NCBI RefSeq assembly: GCF_042653765.1
Contig: NZ_JBHSEZ010000009.1
Span: 1-64,000 of the forward strand
Origin: Castellaniella denitrificans
GTDB taxonomy: Bacteria; Pseudomonadota; Gammaproteobacteria; Burkholderiales; Burkholderiaceae_B
DNA length: 64,000 nucleotides
Direction: 5' to 3'
Positions 22,868 to 31,675 of this stretch are shown here, in pieces. The notes below the pieces were generated by a model. That model made no database searches, was not told where the DNA came from, and was given only the letters and a program-made list of their open reading frames with translations. Numbering within the stretch: the stretch's first letter is position 1; every line of letters begins with the position of its first letter. Made by a program: the position numbers and the translations under genes.

Positions 22868-24235
22868 ATGAACCAACGAACCGACGATTTCCTCGATGTT
22901 CCCGCCCAGCAGGCCCAGTTCCGCGAACTGGTCGGCGATGCGCTGCGCCACGCCCGGAAGGCCGGCGCCTCGGATGCCGCCGTGGAAATCTCCGAAAGCC
23001 GGGGGCTGTCCGTCTCGGTGCGCCGGCGCGCCATCGAGACCATCGAGCAGACCCGCGACCGGTCGATGGCCGTGACGGTGTTCGCCGGCCAGCGCCGGGG
23101 CTCGGCCTCGACTTCCGATTTTTCCGCCGAGGCCCTGCGCCGCACCGTGGACGCGGCCTGGCACATCGCCCGCTACACCGCCGAGGATCCGGCCGCCGGC
23201 CTGCCCGAGCCCGAACTCTTCGCCCTGCATTACCCGGACCTGGACCTGCACCACCCCTGGGCCATCGACGCCGAGGGCGCGGCCCGCCTGGCGATCCAGG
23301 CCGAACGCGCCGCGCTGGCGACCAGCAAGCAGATCACCAACTCCGAAGGCGCCTCCCTGGACACCATGGAAGGCCATTTCATCCTGGGCAATTCGCGCGG
23401 TTTCCTGGGGGGGTATCCCTATTCGCGCCACAGCCTGTCGGTGGCGCCCATCGCTGGGCGCGGCGACGGCATGCAGCGGGACTATTGGTACACGTCCGCG
23501 CGCCGGGCCGGCGACCTGGCCGCGCCGGCCGAGGTGGGCCGCTACGCGGCGGAACGCGCCCTGTCGCGCCTGGGCGCGCGTCCGGTCAGGACCGGCCGTT
23601 ATCCGGTGCTGTTCGAAGCCCCCCTGGCCGTCGGCCTGCTGGGCGCGCTGGTCCAGGCCGCCAGCGGCGGCGCGCTGTACCGCAAGGCCAGTTTCCTGCT
23701 GGACACGCTGGGCAAGTCCGTCCTGGCCGATCACGTCGACGTGGTCGAGAACCCCTACGTGCCCGGCGCCCAGGGCAGCTCGCCCTTCGACGCCGAGGGG
23801 GTCCGCCCGCAGGCCCGCCGGGTGGTGGACCAGGGCGTGCTCACGGGATATTTCCTGTCCACCTACACCGCCCGCAAGCTGGGCATGACGACCACCGGCA
23901 ACGCGGGCGGCTCGCACAATCTCAGCCTGCGTTCGCGCCTGACCCGGCCGGACGACGACCTGCCCGCGTTGCTGCGCAAGATGGGCACCGGCCTGCTGGT
24001 CACCGAACTCATCGGCCAGGGCGTGAACTACGTCACCGGCGATTATTCGCGCGGGGCCTTCGGCTACTGGGTGCAGGACGGCGTCATCCGCCATCCCGTC
24101 CAGGAAATCACGATCGCCGGCAACCTGGCCGACATGTTCCGCCAGATCGTCGCCGTGGGGTCCGACGTCTATGCGCGCGGCGCCAAATCCACCGGTTCGG
24201 TGCTGATCGACCGCATGGCCGTCGCCGGGCTTTAG
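22868..24235 (+). CDS. pmbA: Metalloprotease PmbA (TldE)
   Basis: PmbA/TldE forms a complex with TldD that degrades unfolded peptides and processes modified peptides such as microcins. The 455-residue product is full length. Recognisable segments are EISESRGLSVSVRRR near residue 43, NSEGAS near residue 160, and the C-terminal region with STYTARKLGMTTTGNAGG near residue 332. As in all TldE proteins there is no HExxxH zinc motif, which belongs to the TldD partner (not in this window). ATG 22868 is chosen over 22832, since it starts the conserved protein. Confidence 0.95.
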   Translation: MNQRTDDFLDVPAQQAQFRELVGDALRHARKAGASDAAVEISESRGLSVSVRRRAIETIEQTRDRSMAVTVFAGQRRGSASTSDFSAEALRRTVDAAWHIARYTAEDPAAGLPEPELFALHYPDLDLHHPWAIDAEGAARLAIQAERAALATSKQITNSEGASLDTMEGHFILGNSRGFLGGYPYSRHSLSVAPIAGRGDGMQRDYWYTSARRAGDLAAPAEVGRYAAERALSRLGARPVRTGRYPVLFEAPLAVGLLGALVQAASGGALYRKASFLLDTLGKSVLADHVDVVENPYVPGAQGSSPFDAEGVRPQARRVVDQGVLTGYFLSTYTARKLGMTTTGNAGGSHNLSLRSRLTRPDDDLPALLRKMGTGLLVTELIGQGVNYVTGDYSRGAFGYWVQDGVIRHPVQEITIAGNLADMFRQIVAVGSDVYARGAKSTGSVLIDRMAVAGL

Positions 24236-24348
24236 GCCGCGCGGCTTTCCACGCGGCGCGGCGTGCAGCGCGGGGACGCGCAGTGTAATATCGAAGGGCT
24301 TGGTAGCAATCTATACCAAATATTCCAACAGACAGGAGATCCTTCATC

Positions 24349-25446
24349 ATGCAGCGTCGCGCATTTCTGAAAAAGGCGGGTCTGGGCGCGGTGGCGGGCA
24401 CGGCGGCGGTCGCCGCCCCGGCCATCGCCCAGTCGGCCCCCCAGATCAACTGGAAGATGACCTCGACCTACGGGCCGTCGCTGCCGCCGCTCTTTTCGAC
24501 GGCGCAGATGTTCTGCGAAATGGTCAAGGAAATCACCGACGGGAACTTCAACATCCGCCTGTATCCGGCCGGCGAACTGGTGCCGGGCTACGGCGTGATG
24601 GACGCCGTCGGCAACCGCACCGTGGAATGCGGCCAGACCGCGTCCTACTACTACTACGGCAAGGACCCCTCCTTCTGCTTCGACACGGCGGTGCCGTTCG
24701 GCCTGAACGTGCGCCAGATGAACGCCTGGATGTACGAGGGCGACGGCCTGAAGCTGATGCGCGAACTGTTCGCGCCGCGCGGCATCGTCAACTTCCCCCT
24801 GGGCAACACCGGCACCCAGATGGGCGGCTGGTACCGCAAGGAAATCAAGACGGTCGGCGACCTGAAGGGCCTGAAGATGCGCACGGCCGGCTTCGCGGGC
24901 GAAGTCCTGTCGCGCCTGGGCGTGATCCCGCAGCAGATTCCCCCCGGCGACATCTACCCGTCCCTGGAAAAGGGCGCGCTGGACGCCGTGGAATTCGTCG
25001 GCCCCGTGGACGACGAAAAGCTCGGCTTCCAGAAGGTTGCCAAATACTATTACTACCCGGGCTGGTGGGAAGGCTCGGCCCAGGTGTCGCTGTACGTCAA
25101 CGACAAGGCCTACGCCGAACTGCCCAAGGCCTACCAGCGCGTCATCGACGTCGCCTCGCGCGCCGCGGGCTCGAAGATGGTCCAGGACTACGACGCCCAC
25201 AACCCCGAGGCCCTGCGCCGCCTGATCGCCGGGGGCGCCGTGCTCAAGAGCTTCCCGCGCGAAGTCATGGACGCCTCGTTCGAGGCCTCCAACCAGGTCT
25301 ACAAGGAATTCTGCGACAAGGATCCGGGCTTCAAGAAGATCTTCGACAACTACATGGCCTTCCGCGACAACATCGTGCCCTGGTTCCGCGTGGCCGAAGG
25401 TTCCTACGACAACTACCTGGGCGCCGCCCTGGCCCGGAAGAAGTAG
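24349..25446 (+). CDS. TRAP transporter solute-binding protein with Tat-type signal (orphan)
   Basis: This 365-residue DctP/TakP-like periplasmic binding protein starts MQRRAFLKKAG, a twin-arginine type signal followed by a hydrophobic core and a cleavage site near AIAQSA (about residue 28). The mature part has the tyrosine-rich TASYYYYGKDPSF and GDIYPSLEKGALDAVEFVGP segments seen in the 2-oxo-acid/mannitol-type TRAP binders. No DctQ/DctM genes are next to it, so it must use a permease encoded elsewhere or be a helper receptor. A terminator follows at 25518. ACAGGAG precedes the start. Confidence 0.9.
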   Translation: MQRRAFLKKAGLGAVAGTAAVAAPAIAQSAPQINWKMTSTYGPSLPPLFSTAQMFCEMVKEITDGNFNIRLYPAGELVPGYGVMDAVGNRTVECGQTASYYYYGKDPSFCFDTAVPFGLNVRQMNAWMYEGDGLKLMRELFAPRGIVNFPLGNTGTQMGGWYRKEIKTVGDLKGLKMRTAGFAGEVLSRLGVIPQQIPPGDIYPSLEKGALDAVEFVGPVDDEKLGFQKVAKYYYYPGWWEGSAQVSLYVNDKAYAELPKAYQRVIDVASRAAGSKMVQDYDAHNPEALRRLIAGGAVLKSFPREVMDASFEASNQVYKEFCDKDPGFKKIFDNYMAFRDNIVPWFRVAEGSYDNYLGAALARKK

Positions 25447-25517
25447 TCTGGTTCCGGCGGGAAAACGTCTCCTGTCGTCCGACCTCCGCTGACTGGGCGG
25501 TCGGAAGCCCCGGCCCG

Positions 25518-25556
25518 AAGGCCTGGGTCCGGTTCATGCCGGATCCAGGCCTTTTC
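25518..25556 (+). terminator. Intrinsic terminator after the orphan TRAP binding protein
   Basis: A 15-base stem with one G-T pair (25518-25532 with 25539-25553) around TTCATG, ending in a short T-run (25552-25555). The A residues at its left base make it potentially bidirectional. Confidence 0.75.
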
Positions 25557-25636
25557 CGTTGGGGCCGCGCGTGGCGGATCGAGGCCATCGACGTCCCGGC
25601 GGATGCTCCGGCGGCTTAGGGAAATCGAGCACATTG

Positions 25637-25650
25637 AGAACATATGTTCT
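25637..25650. promoter_or_regulatory. Perfect 14-base palindrome upstream of the ABC transporter operon
   Basis: AGAACATATGTTCT is a perfect palindrome 110 bases before the binding-protein start. A second dyad, GATTGTG...CACAATC (25661-25667 with 25683-25689), follows. These are likely operator sites for an unlinked regulator, because no regulator gene is adjacent. Confidence 0.5.
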
Positions 25651-25759
25651 GTATTACCATGATTGTGCAACGTTTGGTTCAACACAATCGCTGCGGACGC
25701 CATTGGCCATGTCACCGCCGGCATCGCGCGTATCGCGGGCTCATCCCCAGGAGGACATG

Positions 25760-26974
25760 ATGAAACTTTCTCAAGGCATTCCCGTACTGGCAGCCGCCGC
25801 CTTGTCATTGGCATGCGTGTCGGCGCAGGCGGCCGAACCCATCGCGCTGGGCTGGGTCGGCCCGCTGTCGGCGCCCGGGAATTATTCGAGTGGACAGGAG
25901 ATGCGCTGGGCCGTCGAGATGGCCGTGGATGAAATCAATGCGGCCGGCGGCGTGCTGGGCCGCCCCCTGAAGGTTTTCTACGAAGACACCAAGGGCCAGC
26001 CGGCCGAGGGAAGCGCCGCAGCCGTGCGCCTCGTCACCAAGAACAAGGTTTCCGCCCTGTTCGGCGAATTCCACAGCTCGGTCGCGCTGGCCGAAATCGA
26101 CGTCGCGCACAAGTACGGGGTGCCGTGGGTGGGCACCGAAGTCTGGTCCGACGCCGTTACCGCGAAGCAATATCCCGAAGTCTTCCGCCTGGCACCCTCC
26201 AACTCGCTGGTCTATGTGAAGGTCGCGAACTGGATCGCGGAACAGGGCTTCAAGCATGTCGCCACGGTGGCGGAAAACACCGATTTCGGCCAGGGCGGCG
26301 CGAAAGTGGTGATCGATACGCTCAAGGAAAAGGGCATCCAGGACACCCCGGCCACCATCGACCTGAACCAGCAGGACTTCACGCCATCGCTCATCCGCCT
26401 GATGAGCCAGGATCCGAAGCCCGATCTGCTGCAGATGGTCGTGGCCGGCCAGGCGCAGTACCAGATCGTCAAGCAGGCCTGCCAGCTCGGTTTCGCGCCC
26501 ACGGCCGATACGAAAATGATCGGCTCTTCGGGGTTGTTGCAGAAGGATGTCTGGGAGGTCGACGGCGAGTGCGCCAAGCATCTGCTCATCGTCAACGTGG
26601 CCCTGCCCAAGGCCCAGTGGAACGACAAGGCGACGGCCTTCGCCAAAGGGTTCCAGGAGCGCTACCATCGCCCGCCCACCGGGGTCGCCATGGAAGCCTA
26701 CGACACGGTCGGCGTCGTGGCCGCCGGGATCGAAAAAGCGGGGTCGAGCGATCCGAAGGCCATCATCCAGGGCCTGGAACAGGTCAAGTATACGGGCGTC
26801 AACGCCACCTATTCCTTTTCGACCGACAAGACGCCGGACTGGGCCTACCACCAGTTCATGGACGTGCCGTTCACCGTCATCCAATACACGGCGATGAACC
26901 AGTCGCCGGAGGAAGCCGCCATCGTCTACCCCAGGAAATGGGCGACGACGGACAAGATCCTGCCGACGAAGTAG
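25760..26974 (+). CDS. Branched-chain amino-acid type ABC transporter substrate-binding protein
   Basis: This periplasmic LivK/amide-binding protein (404 residues) feeds the permease and ATPases encoded directly downstream. It has a signal peptide ending near SAQA-AEP (about residue 26) and the type I periplasmic-binding fold with INAAGGVLGRPLKVFYEDTK near residue 60, typical of the LivK/AmiC/UrtA group. AGGAGG at 25749-25754 gives a 5-base spacer to ATG 25760; ATG 25757 is too close. The gene is followed by two permease and two ATPase genes. Amides, short peptides or aromatic acids are as possible as branched-chain amino acids. Confidence 0.9.
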   Translation: MKLSQGIPVLAAAALSLACVSAQAAEPIALGWVGPLSAPGNYSSGQEMRWAVEMAVDEINAAGGVLGRPLKVFYEDTKGQPAEGSAAAVRLVTKNKVSALFGEFHSSVALAEIDVAHKYGVPWVGTEVWSDAVTAKQYPEVFRLAPSNSLVYVKVANWIAEQGFKHVATVAENTDFGQGGAKVVIDTLKEKGIQDTPATIDLNQQDFTPSLIRLMSQDPKPDLLQMVVAGQAQYQIVKQACQLGFAPTADTKMIGSSGLLQKDVWEVDGECAKHLLIVNVALPKAQWNDKATAFAKGFQERYHRPPTGVAMEAYDTVGVVAAGIEKAGSSDPKAIIQGLEQVKYTGVNATYSFSTDKTPDWAYHQFMDVPFTVIQYTAMNQSPEEAAIVYPRKWATTDKILPTK

Positions 26975-27038
26975 CGCACGGGCGCGCGGGCGCGGACCGC
27001 CCGCGCGCGCCGGAACCACGACACAGCGGGAGAGTCAT

Positions 27039-27938
27039 GTGAGCTACTTTTCGTTATTGACCGTCAATGGCCTGGTCGTCGGCCTGATCTATGCATTGAC
27101 GGCGGCGGGGCTGACCCTGGTCTTTTCGGTATTGCGCGTCGTCAACTTCGGGCACGGCGCGCTCTACATGGTGGGCGGCTACGTCTCGTACTACGCCATC
27201 CGCTATCTGGGCATGCCGCCGCTGGGCGGGGTCGTCGCGGCCATGGTGGTCCTGTTCCTGTTCGGGGTGCTGTTCGAGATGCTGGTCATGCGCCCGGTCT
27301 ACACCGACGAGGTCGAACGCAAGGACGAATACGCCATCATCGTCACGTTCGGCCTGACCATCCTGCTGTCGAATCTGGCCATCGTCGTGTTCGGTCCCTT
27401 CAGCAAGTCGCCCCCGTCCTTCATGGCGGGCACGCTCATCCTGGGGCCGCTCATCCTGCCCTACGACCGGCTCATCGCCGCGGTCGTCGCGATCGTGCTG
27501 CTGTGCGCCACGACCTGGTTCCTGGCGCGCACGTCGCTGGGCCAGGCCCTGGATGCCGTCAGCCAGAGCCGCGAGTCCGCCGCCGTCATCGGCATCAATC
27601 CGCGGCGCATGTACACCATCGCCTTCGGCCTGGGAGCGGCCTTGGCGGGCGGCGCGGGGGCGCTGATCGCGCCCGTGTTCGCCTTGTCGCCCAGCATGGG
27701 CGACCTGCCCGCCGTGCAGGCGTTCATCATCATCGTCATCGGCGGCATGGGGTCCGTGGGCGGCAGCATCATCGGCGGCATTCTCCTGGGCCTGGCCCAA
27801 AGCTGGGGGGTGGGCTATCTGCCGGACCCCAATCGCGCGCTGGCATATACGCAGGCCTTTGGCGCCGTGCTGCTGATCATCACGCTGCTGATCAGGCCCA
27901 CGGGGCTGTTCGGCAGATCACACCTGAGGCTTGAATGA
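27039..27938 (+). CDS. Branched-chain amino-acid type ABC transporter permease (LivH)
   Basis: The 299-residue LivH-type inner-membrane permease has about eight membrane helices. It contains the family's NFGHGALYMVGGYVSY segment near residue 34 and, towards the C-terminus, the cytoplasmic loop with FIIIVIGGMGSVGGSIIGG that docks the ATPase. The start is GTG 27039, since the ATG at 27037 is out of frame and followed at once by a stop; GGGAGAG upstream supports it. Its stop overlaps the livM start by four bases (27935-27938). Confidence 0.93.
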   Translation: MSYFSLLTVNGLVVGLIYALTAAGLTLVFSVLRVVNFGHGALYMVGGYVSYYAIRYLGMPPLGGVVAAMVVLFLFGVLFEMLVMRPVYTDEVERKDEYAIIVTFGLTILLSNLAIVVFGPFSKSPPSFMAGTLILGPLILPYDRLIAAVVAIVLLCATTWFLARTSLGQALDAVSQSRESAAVIGINPRRMYTIAFGLGAALAGGAGALIAPVFALSPSMGDLPAVQAFIIIVIGGMGSVGGSIIGGILLGLAQSWGVGYLPDPNRALAYTQAFGAVLLIITLLIRPTGLFGRSHLRLE

Positions 27939-28924
27939 TGCAGTCCGGAAACCCGCGGTCCTTGTCCGCCGGCGCGCTGGTCCAGGGCGTCCTGCTCGTG
28001 TTCGCCCTGCTGGTTCCCCTGTGGGGCGGCGCATACTGGGTCCACGTCGGCTCGCTGCTCTGGTACTACGCCATCCTGGCCTCCAGCTGGACGCTGCTGG
28101 CGGGCTTCGCCGGCCAGTTTTCGTTCGCGCACATGATGTTCGCCGCCCTCGGCGGCTATACATCCGCGCTGATCGTCATCCATCTGGGCACGGGCTACCT
28201 GGGTCTCGCCATCGTGGCCGGGGTCGTCCTGGCCATGGCCATCGGCGCGCTCATCGGGTTCATGGTGCTGCGGCTGTCGGGCCCCTATCTGGCCCTGTTC
28301 ACGCTGGCGATTTCCGAAGTGCTGCGCATGGTCATCATCGCGGAAACGGGCCTCACGCGCGGCAGCCAGGGCCTGGAGGTGCCGCGGTTCTTCCCGGGGG
28401 ATTCCGATGTCTCCTACTATTACCTGGGCCTGGCGCTGCTGGCGGGGTCGCTGTTGCTGATGGGGCTGCTGCTGCGCACGCGCATCGGCCTGTTCCTGCG
28501 CGCCATCCGCGAGGACGAAGGGGCCACCCAGGCAAGCGGCGTCCACACCACGCGCTACAAGATCCTGGTGTTCGTGGTGACCAGCGGCCTCGCGGCGATG
28601 GCGGGCATCTACTACGCCCACTTCGTCGGCATCCTCACGCCGAACATGATGATCCTGCCTGAAATGGGCATCGTGATCGCCATGGCCGTCATCGGCGGCA
28701 TCGAAAGCCTGCCCGGCGCCGTCGTCGGCGCCGCCATCGTCTACCTGCTGTCGGAAGCCTTGCGCGACTACGGGGAGATGCGTTTCGTGCTGCTTGGGCT
28801 CGCGCTGATCCTCGTGCAGCGGTTCGCCCGCAACGGGTTCTTCCCGGTGGTCGAGCGCCTCGGCCGGCGCAAGGTCCGGGCCGCCGCCCCCGGCGCCCCT
28901 GTGGATGAGTGCAATGCCAACTGA
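27935..28924 (+). CDS. Branched-chain amino-acid type ABC transporter permease (LivM)
   Basis: This 329-residue LivM-type permease partners LivH. It has about nine membrane helices, the N-terminal GFAGQFSFAHMMFAALGGYTS segment near residue 54, and the ATPase-docking loop with AVIGGIESLPGAVVGAAI near residue 251. Two adjacent ATG codons (27935 and 27938) are possible; the first overlaps the LivH stop in ATGA. It ends inside the start of the LivG gene (about 20 shared bases), so expression is tightly coupled. Confidence 0.93.
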   Translation: MMQSGNPRSLSAGALVQGVLLVFALLVPLWGGAYWVHVGSLLWYYAILASSWTLLAGFAGQFSFAHMMFAALGGYTSALIVIHLGTGYLGLAIVAGVVLAMAIGALIGFMVLRLSGPYLALFTLAISEVLRMVIIAETGLTRGSQGLEVPRFFPGDSDVSYYYLGLALLAGSLLLMGLLLRTRIGLFLRAIREDEGATQASGVHTTRYKILVFVVTSGLAAMAGIYYAHFVGILTPNMMILPEMGIVIAMAVIGGIESLPGAVVGAAIVYLLSEALRDYGEMRFVLLGLALILVQRFARNGFFPVVERLGRRKVRAAAPGAPVDECNAN

Positions 28925-29675
28925 TACCGTACCGCCCTTTTTCGCCGCGCACGGCCTGTCCAAGCACTTCGGCGGGATCCGGGCCGTCGCCGACCTGTCC
29001 CTGGAGATCGACCAGGGTGAAATCATCGGCCTGATCGGGCCCAACGGGTCCGGCAAGACGACGTCCATCAACATGCTGGCCGGCGCGCTGCATCCCGACA
29101 GCGGATCGATCCGGCTGGCCGGCATGGCGCTGAACGGCCAGCCGGCCCATTTCTTCGCGCGTCACGGGGTGGCGCGGACTTTTCAGGTGCCGCGCCTGTT
29201 TCGCCGCATGAGCGTGCTGGAAAACCTGGTCGTGCCCGCGCTTTCCAATCCCCGTGCCTCGCGCGCGCATGCGGAACGCAAGGCGCGCGAGGTCCTGGAA
29301 TTCCTGAGGCTGGATCGCCTGACCCATGAGTACGCACGGGCGCTCTCCGGCGGTCAGCAGAAGCTGCTGGAAGTAGGGCGTGCGCTGATGCTGGAGCCCA
29401 GGCTGATCCTGCTGGACGAGCCGTTCGCCGGCGTCCATCCGCGCCTGCTGGAGCAGATCATCGACCACATCAAGGCGCTGAACCGGCAGGGACTGACCAT
29501 CATGATCGTCGACCATAATCTGGATGCCATCCGGTCCGTCGTGCGGCGAACGGCCGTGATGGCCCGGGGCGTCAAGATCGCCGATGGCGCGGCCGACGAC
29601 GTGCTGCGCGATCCGGACGTCGTCCATGCCTACACGGGGTCGCGCAAGGACAGGGAGGGCCGGGCCCATGGTTGA
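28905..29675 (+). CDS. Branched-chain amino-acid type ABC transporter ATPase (LivG)
   Basis: The 256-residue ATP-hydrolysing subunit carries Walker A GPNGSGKTT near residue 45, the ABC signature ALSGGQQKLLEVGRAL near residue 146, and Walker B LILLDEPFAGVHP just after. The RTFQVPRLFRRMSVLENL stretch is typical of LivG. It overlaps LivM by 20 bases; the in-frame ATG at 28914 is an alternative start three codons later. It overlaps the LivF start by 8 bases (29668-29675). Confidence 0.94.
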   Translation: MSAMPTDTVPPFFAAHGLSKHFGGIRAVADLSLEIDQGEIIGLIGPNGSGKTTSINMLAGALHPDSGSIRLAGMALNGQPAHFFARHGVARTFQVPRLFRRMSVLENLVVPALSNPRASRAHAERKAREVLEFLRLDRLTHEYARALSGGQQKLLEVGRALMLEPRLILLDEPFAGVHPRLLEQIIDHIKALNRQGLTIMIVDHNLDAIRSVVRRTAVMARGVKIADGAADDVLRDPDVVHAYTGSRKDREGRAHG

Positions 29676-30456
29676 CACGTCCGCCGCCGCGACCGCCGCC
29701 GCGTCGCGGCCCTACTACGAAACACGCCCTCATCTCATGGGCGAGGCGATCGTCGCGGGCTATACCCGCGACATTGACATCCTGCAGGGGCTGTCCGCCG
29801 GTGCCTGGCGGGGGCGCATCTCGTGCGTCGTCGGCCCGAACGGCACGGGAAAGTCCACCCTGCTCAAGGCGCTGTTCGGCTTCCTGCGACCCAGCGCCGG
29901 CCGCATCCTGCTCGATGGTCGGGAGATCACCGGCAATCCGCCCTACCGCATGCTTGCCCTGGGCATCGCGTATCTGCCGCAGCGTCCCAGCCTGTTCCCG
30001 CACCTGACCGTCGAGTCGAACCTGCGCCTGGGCCTGTGGCATGCCAGCCTGAAGAAGGCCGAAATCAACCAGCGTCTGGAAAGCGTGTTCGAACGCTTCC
30101 CCGTGATCCGGGAGAAGCGCCGCCAGCCCGCCGGCCAGTTGTCGGGAGGGCAGCAGCGCCAGGTGGAAATCGCGCGCAGCCTGATGGCCGATCCTTCCGT
30201 CTACCTGATCGACGAACCCACGGCGGGCATCGACCCGCAAACCAGCGAAGGCATCTACGATATCGTTGCGAGTCTGGCGCATGATCTGAACAAGGCCGTG
30301 CTGCTGGTGGACCAGGACATCCGCGCCGCGCTGGACATCACCGACCATGTGTACGTCGTCAAGAGCGGCGCCGTCGCCGCGAGCGGCCCGCGCGAGTCCT
30401 TCGGCGGCGACACCGACGCACTGGTGGCGCGCTGGCTGTACGCCAGCGGCGAATAG
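29668..30456 (+). CDS. Branched-chain amino-acid type ABC transporter ATPase (LivF)
   Basis: The 262-residue second ATPase has Walker A GPNGTGKST near residue 55, signature LSGGQQRQVEIARSL near residue 158 and Walker B VYLIDEPTAGIDP near residue 178. It has an N-terminal Ala-rich extension of about 20 residues, compared with usual LivF. ATG 29668 overlaps the LivG stop by 8 bases; upstream in-frame starts would fall deep inside livG. It is the last gene of the five-gene transporter, 185 bases before rplM. No clear terminator separates them. Confidence 0.92.
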   Translation: MVDTSAAATAAASRPYYETRPHLMGEAIVAGYTRDIDILQGLSAGAWRGRISCVVGPNGTGKSTLLKALFGFLRPSAGRILLDGREITGNPPYRMLALGIAYLPQRPSLFPHLTVESNLRLGLWHASLKKAEINQRLESVFERFPVIREKRRQPAGQLSGGQQRQVEIARSLMADPSVYLIDEPTAGIDPQTSEGIYDIVASLAHDLNKAVLLVDQDIRAALDITDHVYVVKSGAVAASGPRESFGGDTDALVARWLYASGE

Positions 30457-30491
30457 GCTGGGCCTTCCGCCGTTGGCGCCGGACGGAGGAT

Positions 30492-30520
30492 TTGTCTACC
30501 TGGGACTGTCCGGGTACAAT
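30492..30520 (+). promoter_or_regulatory. Sigma-70-like promoter of rplM-rpsI
   Basis: TTGTCT (30492-30497), a 17-base spacer and TACAAT (30515-30520) fit a good housekeeping promoter. It lies 120 bases before rplM, leaving a long leader in which ribosomal-protein control could act. Confidence 0.7.
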
Positions 30521-30640
30521 GGTAGGATTTTCGTTTGGGTTTACACCGTACGGGCTATGGGACCGGCCTTGGCCGCCCTCATATAAAGCCCTGGCGGAGC
30601 AGGCGAAAATCCTTTCATTCATTTCATCAGGAACACCATC

Positions 30641-31069
30641 ATGAAGACCTTTGTGGCCAAGCCGCATGAAGTCAAGCGTGACTGGTTTGTGATCGACGCC
30701 AAGGGCAAGGTCCTGGGTCGTGTGGCCAGCGAAGTCGCACGCCGCCTGCGTGGCAAGCACAAACCGGAATTCACGCCGCACGTGGATACGGGCGATTACA
30801 TCGTCGTCATCAACGCCGCCGATATCGTCGTCACGGGCGCCAAGGCGCAGGACAAGCGCTACTACCGTCACTCCACCTATCCGGGCGGGATCACGGAAAC
30901 CAACTTCCAGAAGATGCAGCAGCGCTTCCCCGGACGCGCCCTGCAGAAGGCGGTCAAGGGCATGCTGCCCAAGGGCCCCCTGGGCTACGCCATGGCGAAG
31001 AAGCTGAAGGTCTATGCCGGTGCCGAGCACCCGCATACCGCGCAGCAGCCGCAACCCCTGGACTTCTGA
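30641..31069 (+). CDS. rplM: 50S ribosomal protein L13
   Basis: The 142-residue large-subunit protein L13, an early assembly protein binding 23S rRNA. It begins MKTFVAKPHEVKRDWFVIDA and contains the conserved VLGRVASEVARRLRGKHKPEFTPH segment and a KMQQRFPGRALQKAVKGMLP block near residue 90. Length and ends are normal. It is followed after 12 bases by rpsI, the universal gene pair. CATCAGGAACACC upstream supplies a Shine-Dalgarno. In some bacteria the L13 leader binds ribosomal protein; I cannot tell here. Confidence 0.98.
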   Translation: MKTFVAKPHEVKRDWFVIDAKGKVLGRVASEVARRLRGKHKPEFTPHVDTGDYIVVINAADIVVTGAKAQDKRYYRHSTYPGGITETNFQKMQQRFPGRALQKAVKGMLPKGPLGYAMAKKLKVYAGAEHPHTAQQPQPLDF

Positions 31070-31081
31070 GGATAGGCCATC

Positions 31082-31474
31082 ATGATCGGTAACTGGAATT
31101 ACGGCACTGGCCGCCGCAAGACGTCTGTGGCGCGGGTGTTCCTGAAAAAAGGCACGGGCAAGATCGTCGTCAACGGCCGCCCCGTCGATGAGTACTTCGC
31201 TCGCGAAACCGGCCGCATGGTCGTGCGCCAGCCGCTGGAAGTGACCAACCACCTGGAATCGTTCGACTTCCACGTCAACGTCCACGGCGGCGGTGAATCC
31301 GGCCAGGCCGGCGCCGTGCGTCACGGCATCACGCGTGCCCTGATCGACTACGACGAAACCCTGAAGTCGCCGCTGAAGCAAGCGGGCCTGGTGACCCGCG
31401 ACGCCCGCGAAGTCGAGCGCAAGAAGGTCGGCTTCCACAAGGCCCGCCGGCGCAAGCAGTTCAGCAAGCGCTGA
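31082..31474 (+). CDS. rpsI: 30S ribosomal protein S9
   Basis: The 130-residue small-subunit protein S9. Its C-terminal tail reaches the P-site tRNA anticodon and ends here in the typical KKVGFHKARRRKQFSKR. The N-terminal part GTGRRKTSVARVFLKKGTGKIVVNGR is diagnostic. It lies 12 bases after rplM on the same transcript and is followed by a very strong terminator at 31509. Confidence 0.98.
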   Translation: MIGNWNYGTGRRKTSVARVFLKKGTGKIVVNGRPVDEYFARETGRMVVRQPLEVTNHLESFDFHVNVHGGGESGQAGAVRHGITRALIDYDETLKSPLKQAGLVTRDAREVERKKVGFHKARRRKQFSKR

Positions 31475-31508
31475 TCCCGCATCCGGGCGGCTTGCCGCCC
31501 GGCGCCAG

Positions 31509-31540
31509 AAAAAACGCCATCCGTCCGGATGGCGTTTTTT
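31509..31540. terminator. Strong intrinsic terminator after rpsI
   Basis: AACGCCATCCG pairs with CGGATGGCGTT, flanked by an A-run (31509-31514) and a T-run (31535-31540). The A/T flanks would also extend the stem and make it work in both directions. Confidence 0.95.
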
Positions 31541-31675
31541 CGTTGCGCGCCCGGCATGGGCGCGCGCCCGCGGGCATCGTGCGGCGCTGCCGCACGTGCC
31601 ATAATCTAGGAAAATCCCCGCCCCGCTTCCGTGGCGGGCGGATCTTTTTCAGGACAGCAGACAGGATTCCACCGC

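Larger units (their letters stand above)
25447..25759. other. 313-base intergenic region between TRAP binder and ABC operon
   Basis: No gene is supported. It holds a 7-base-stem hairpin (25478-25484 with 25499-25505), a long terminator at 25518, an AT-richer promoter stretch with two dyads (25637-25650 and 25661-25689) and the Shine-Dalgarno AGGAGG (25749-25754). Confidence 0.75.
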
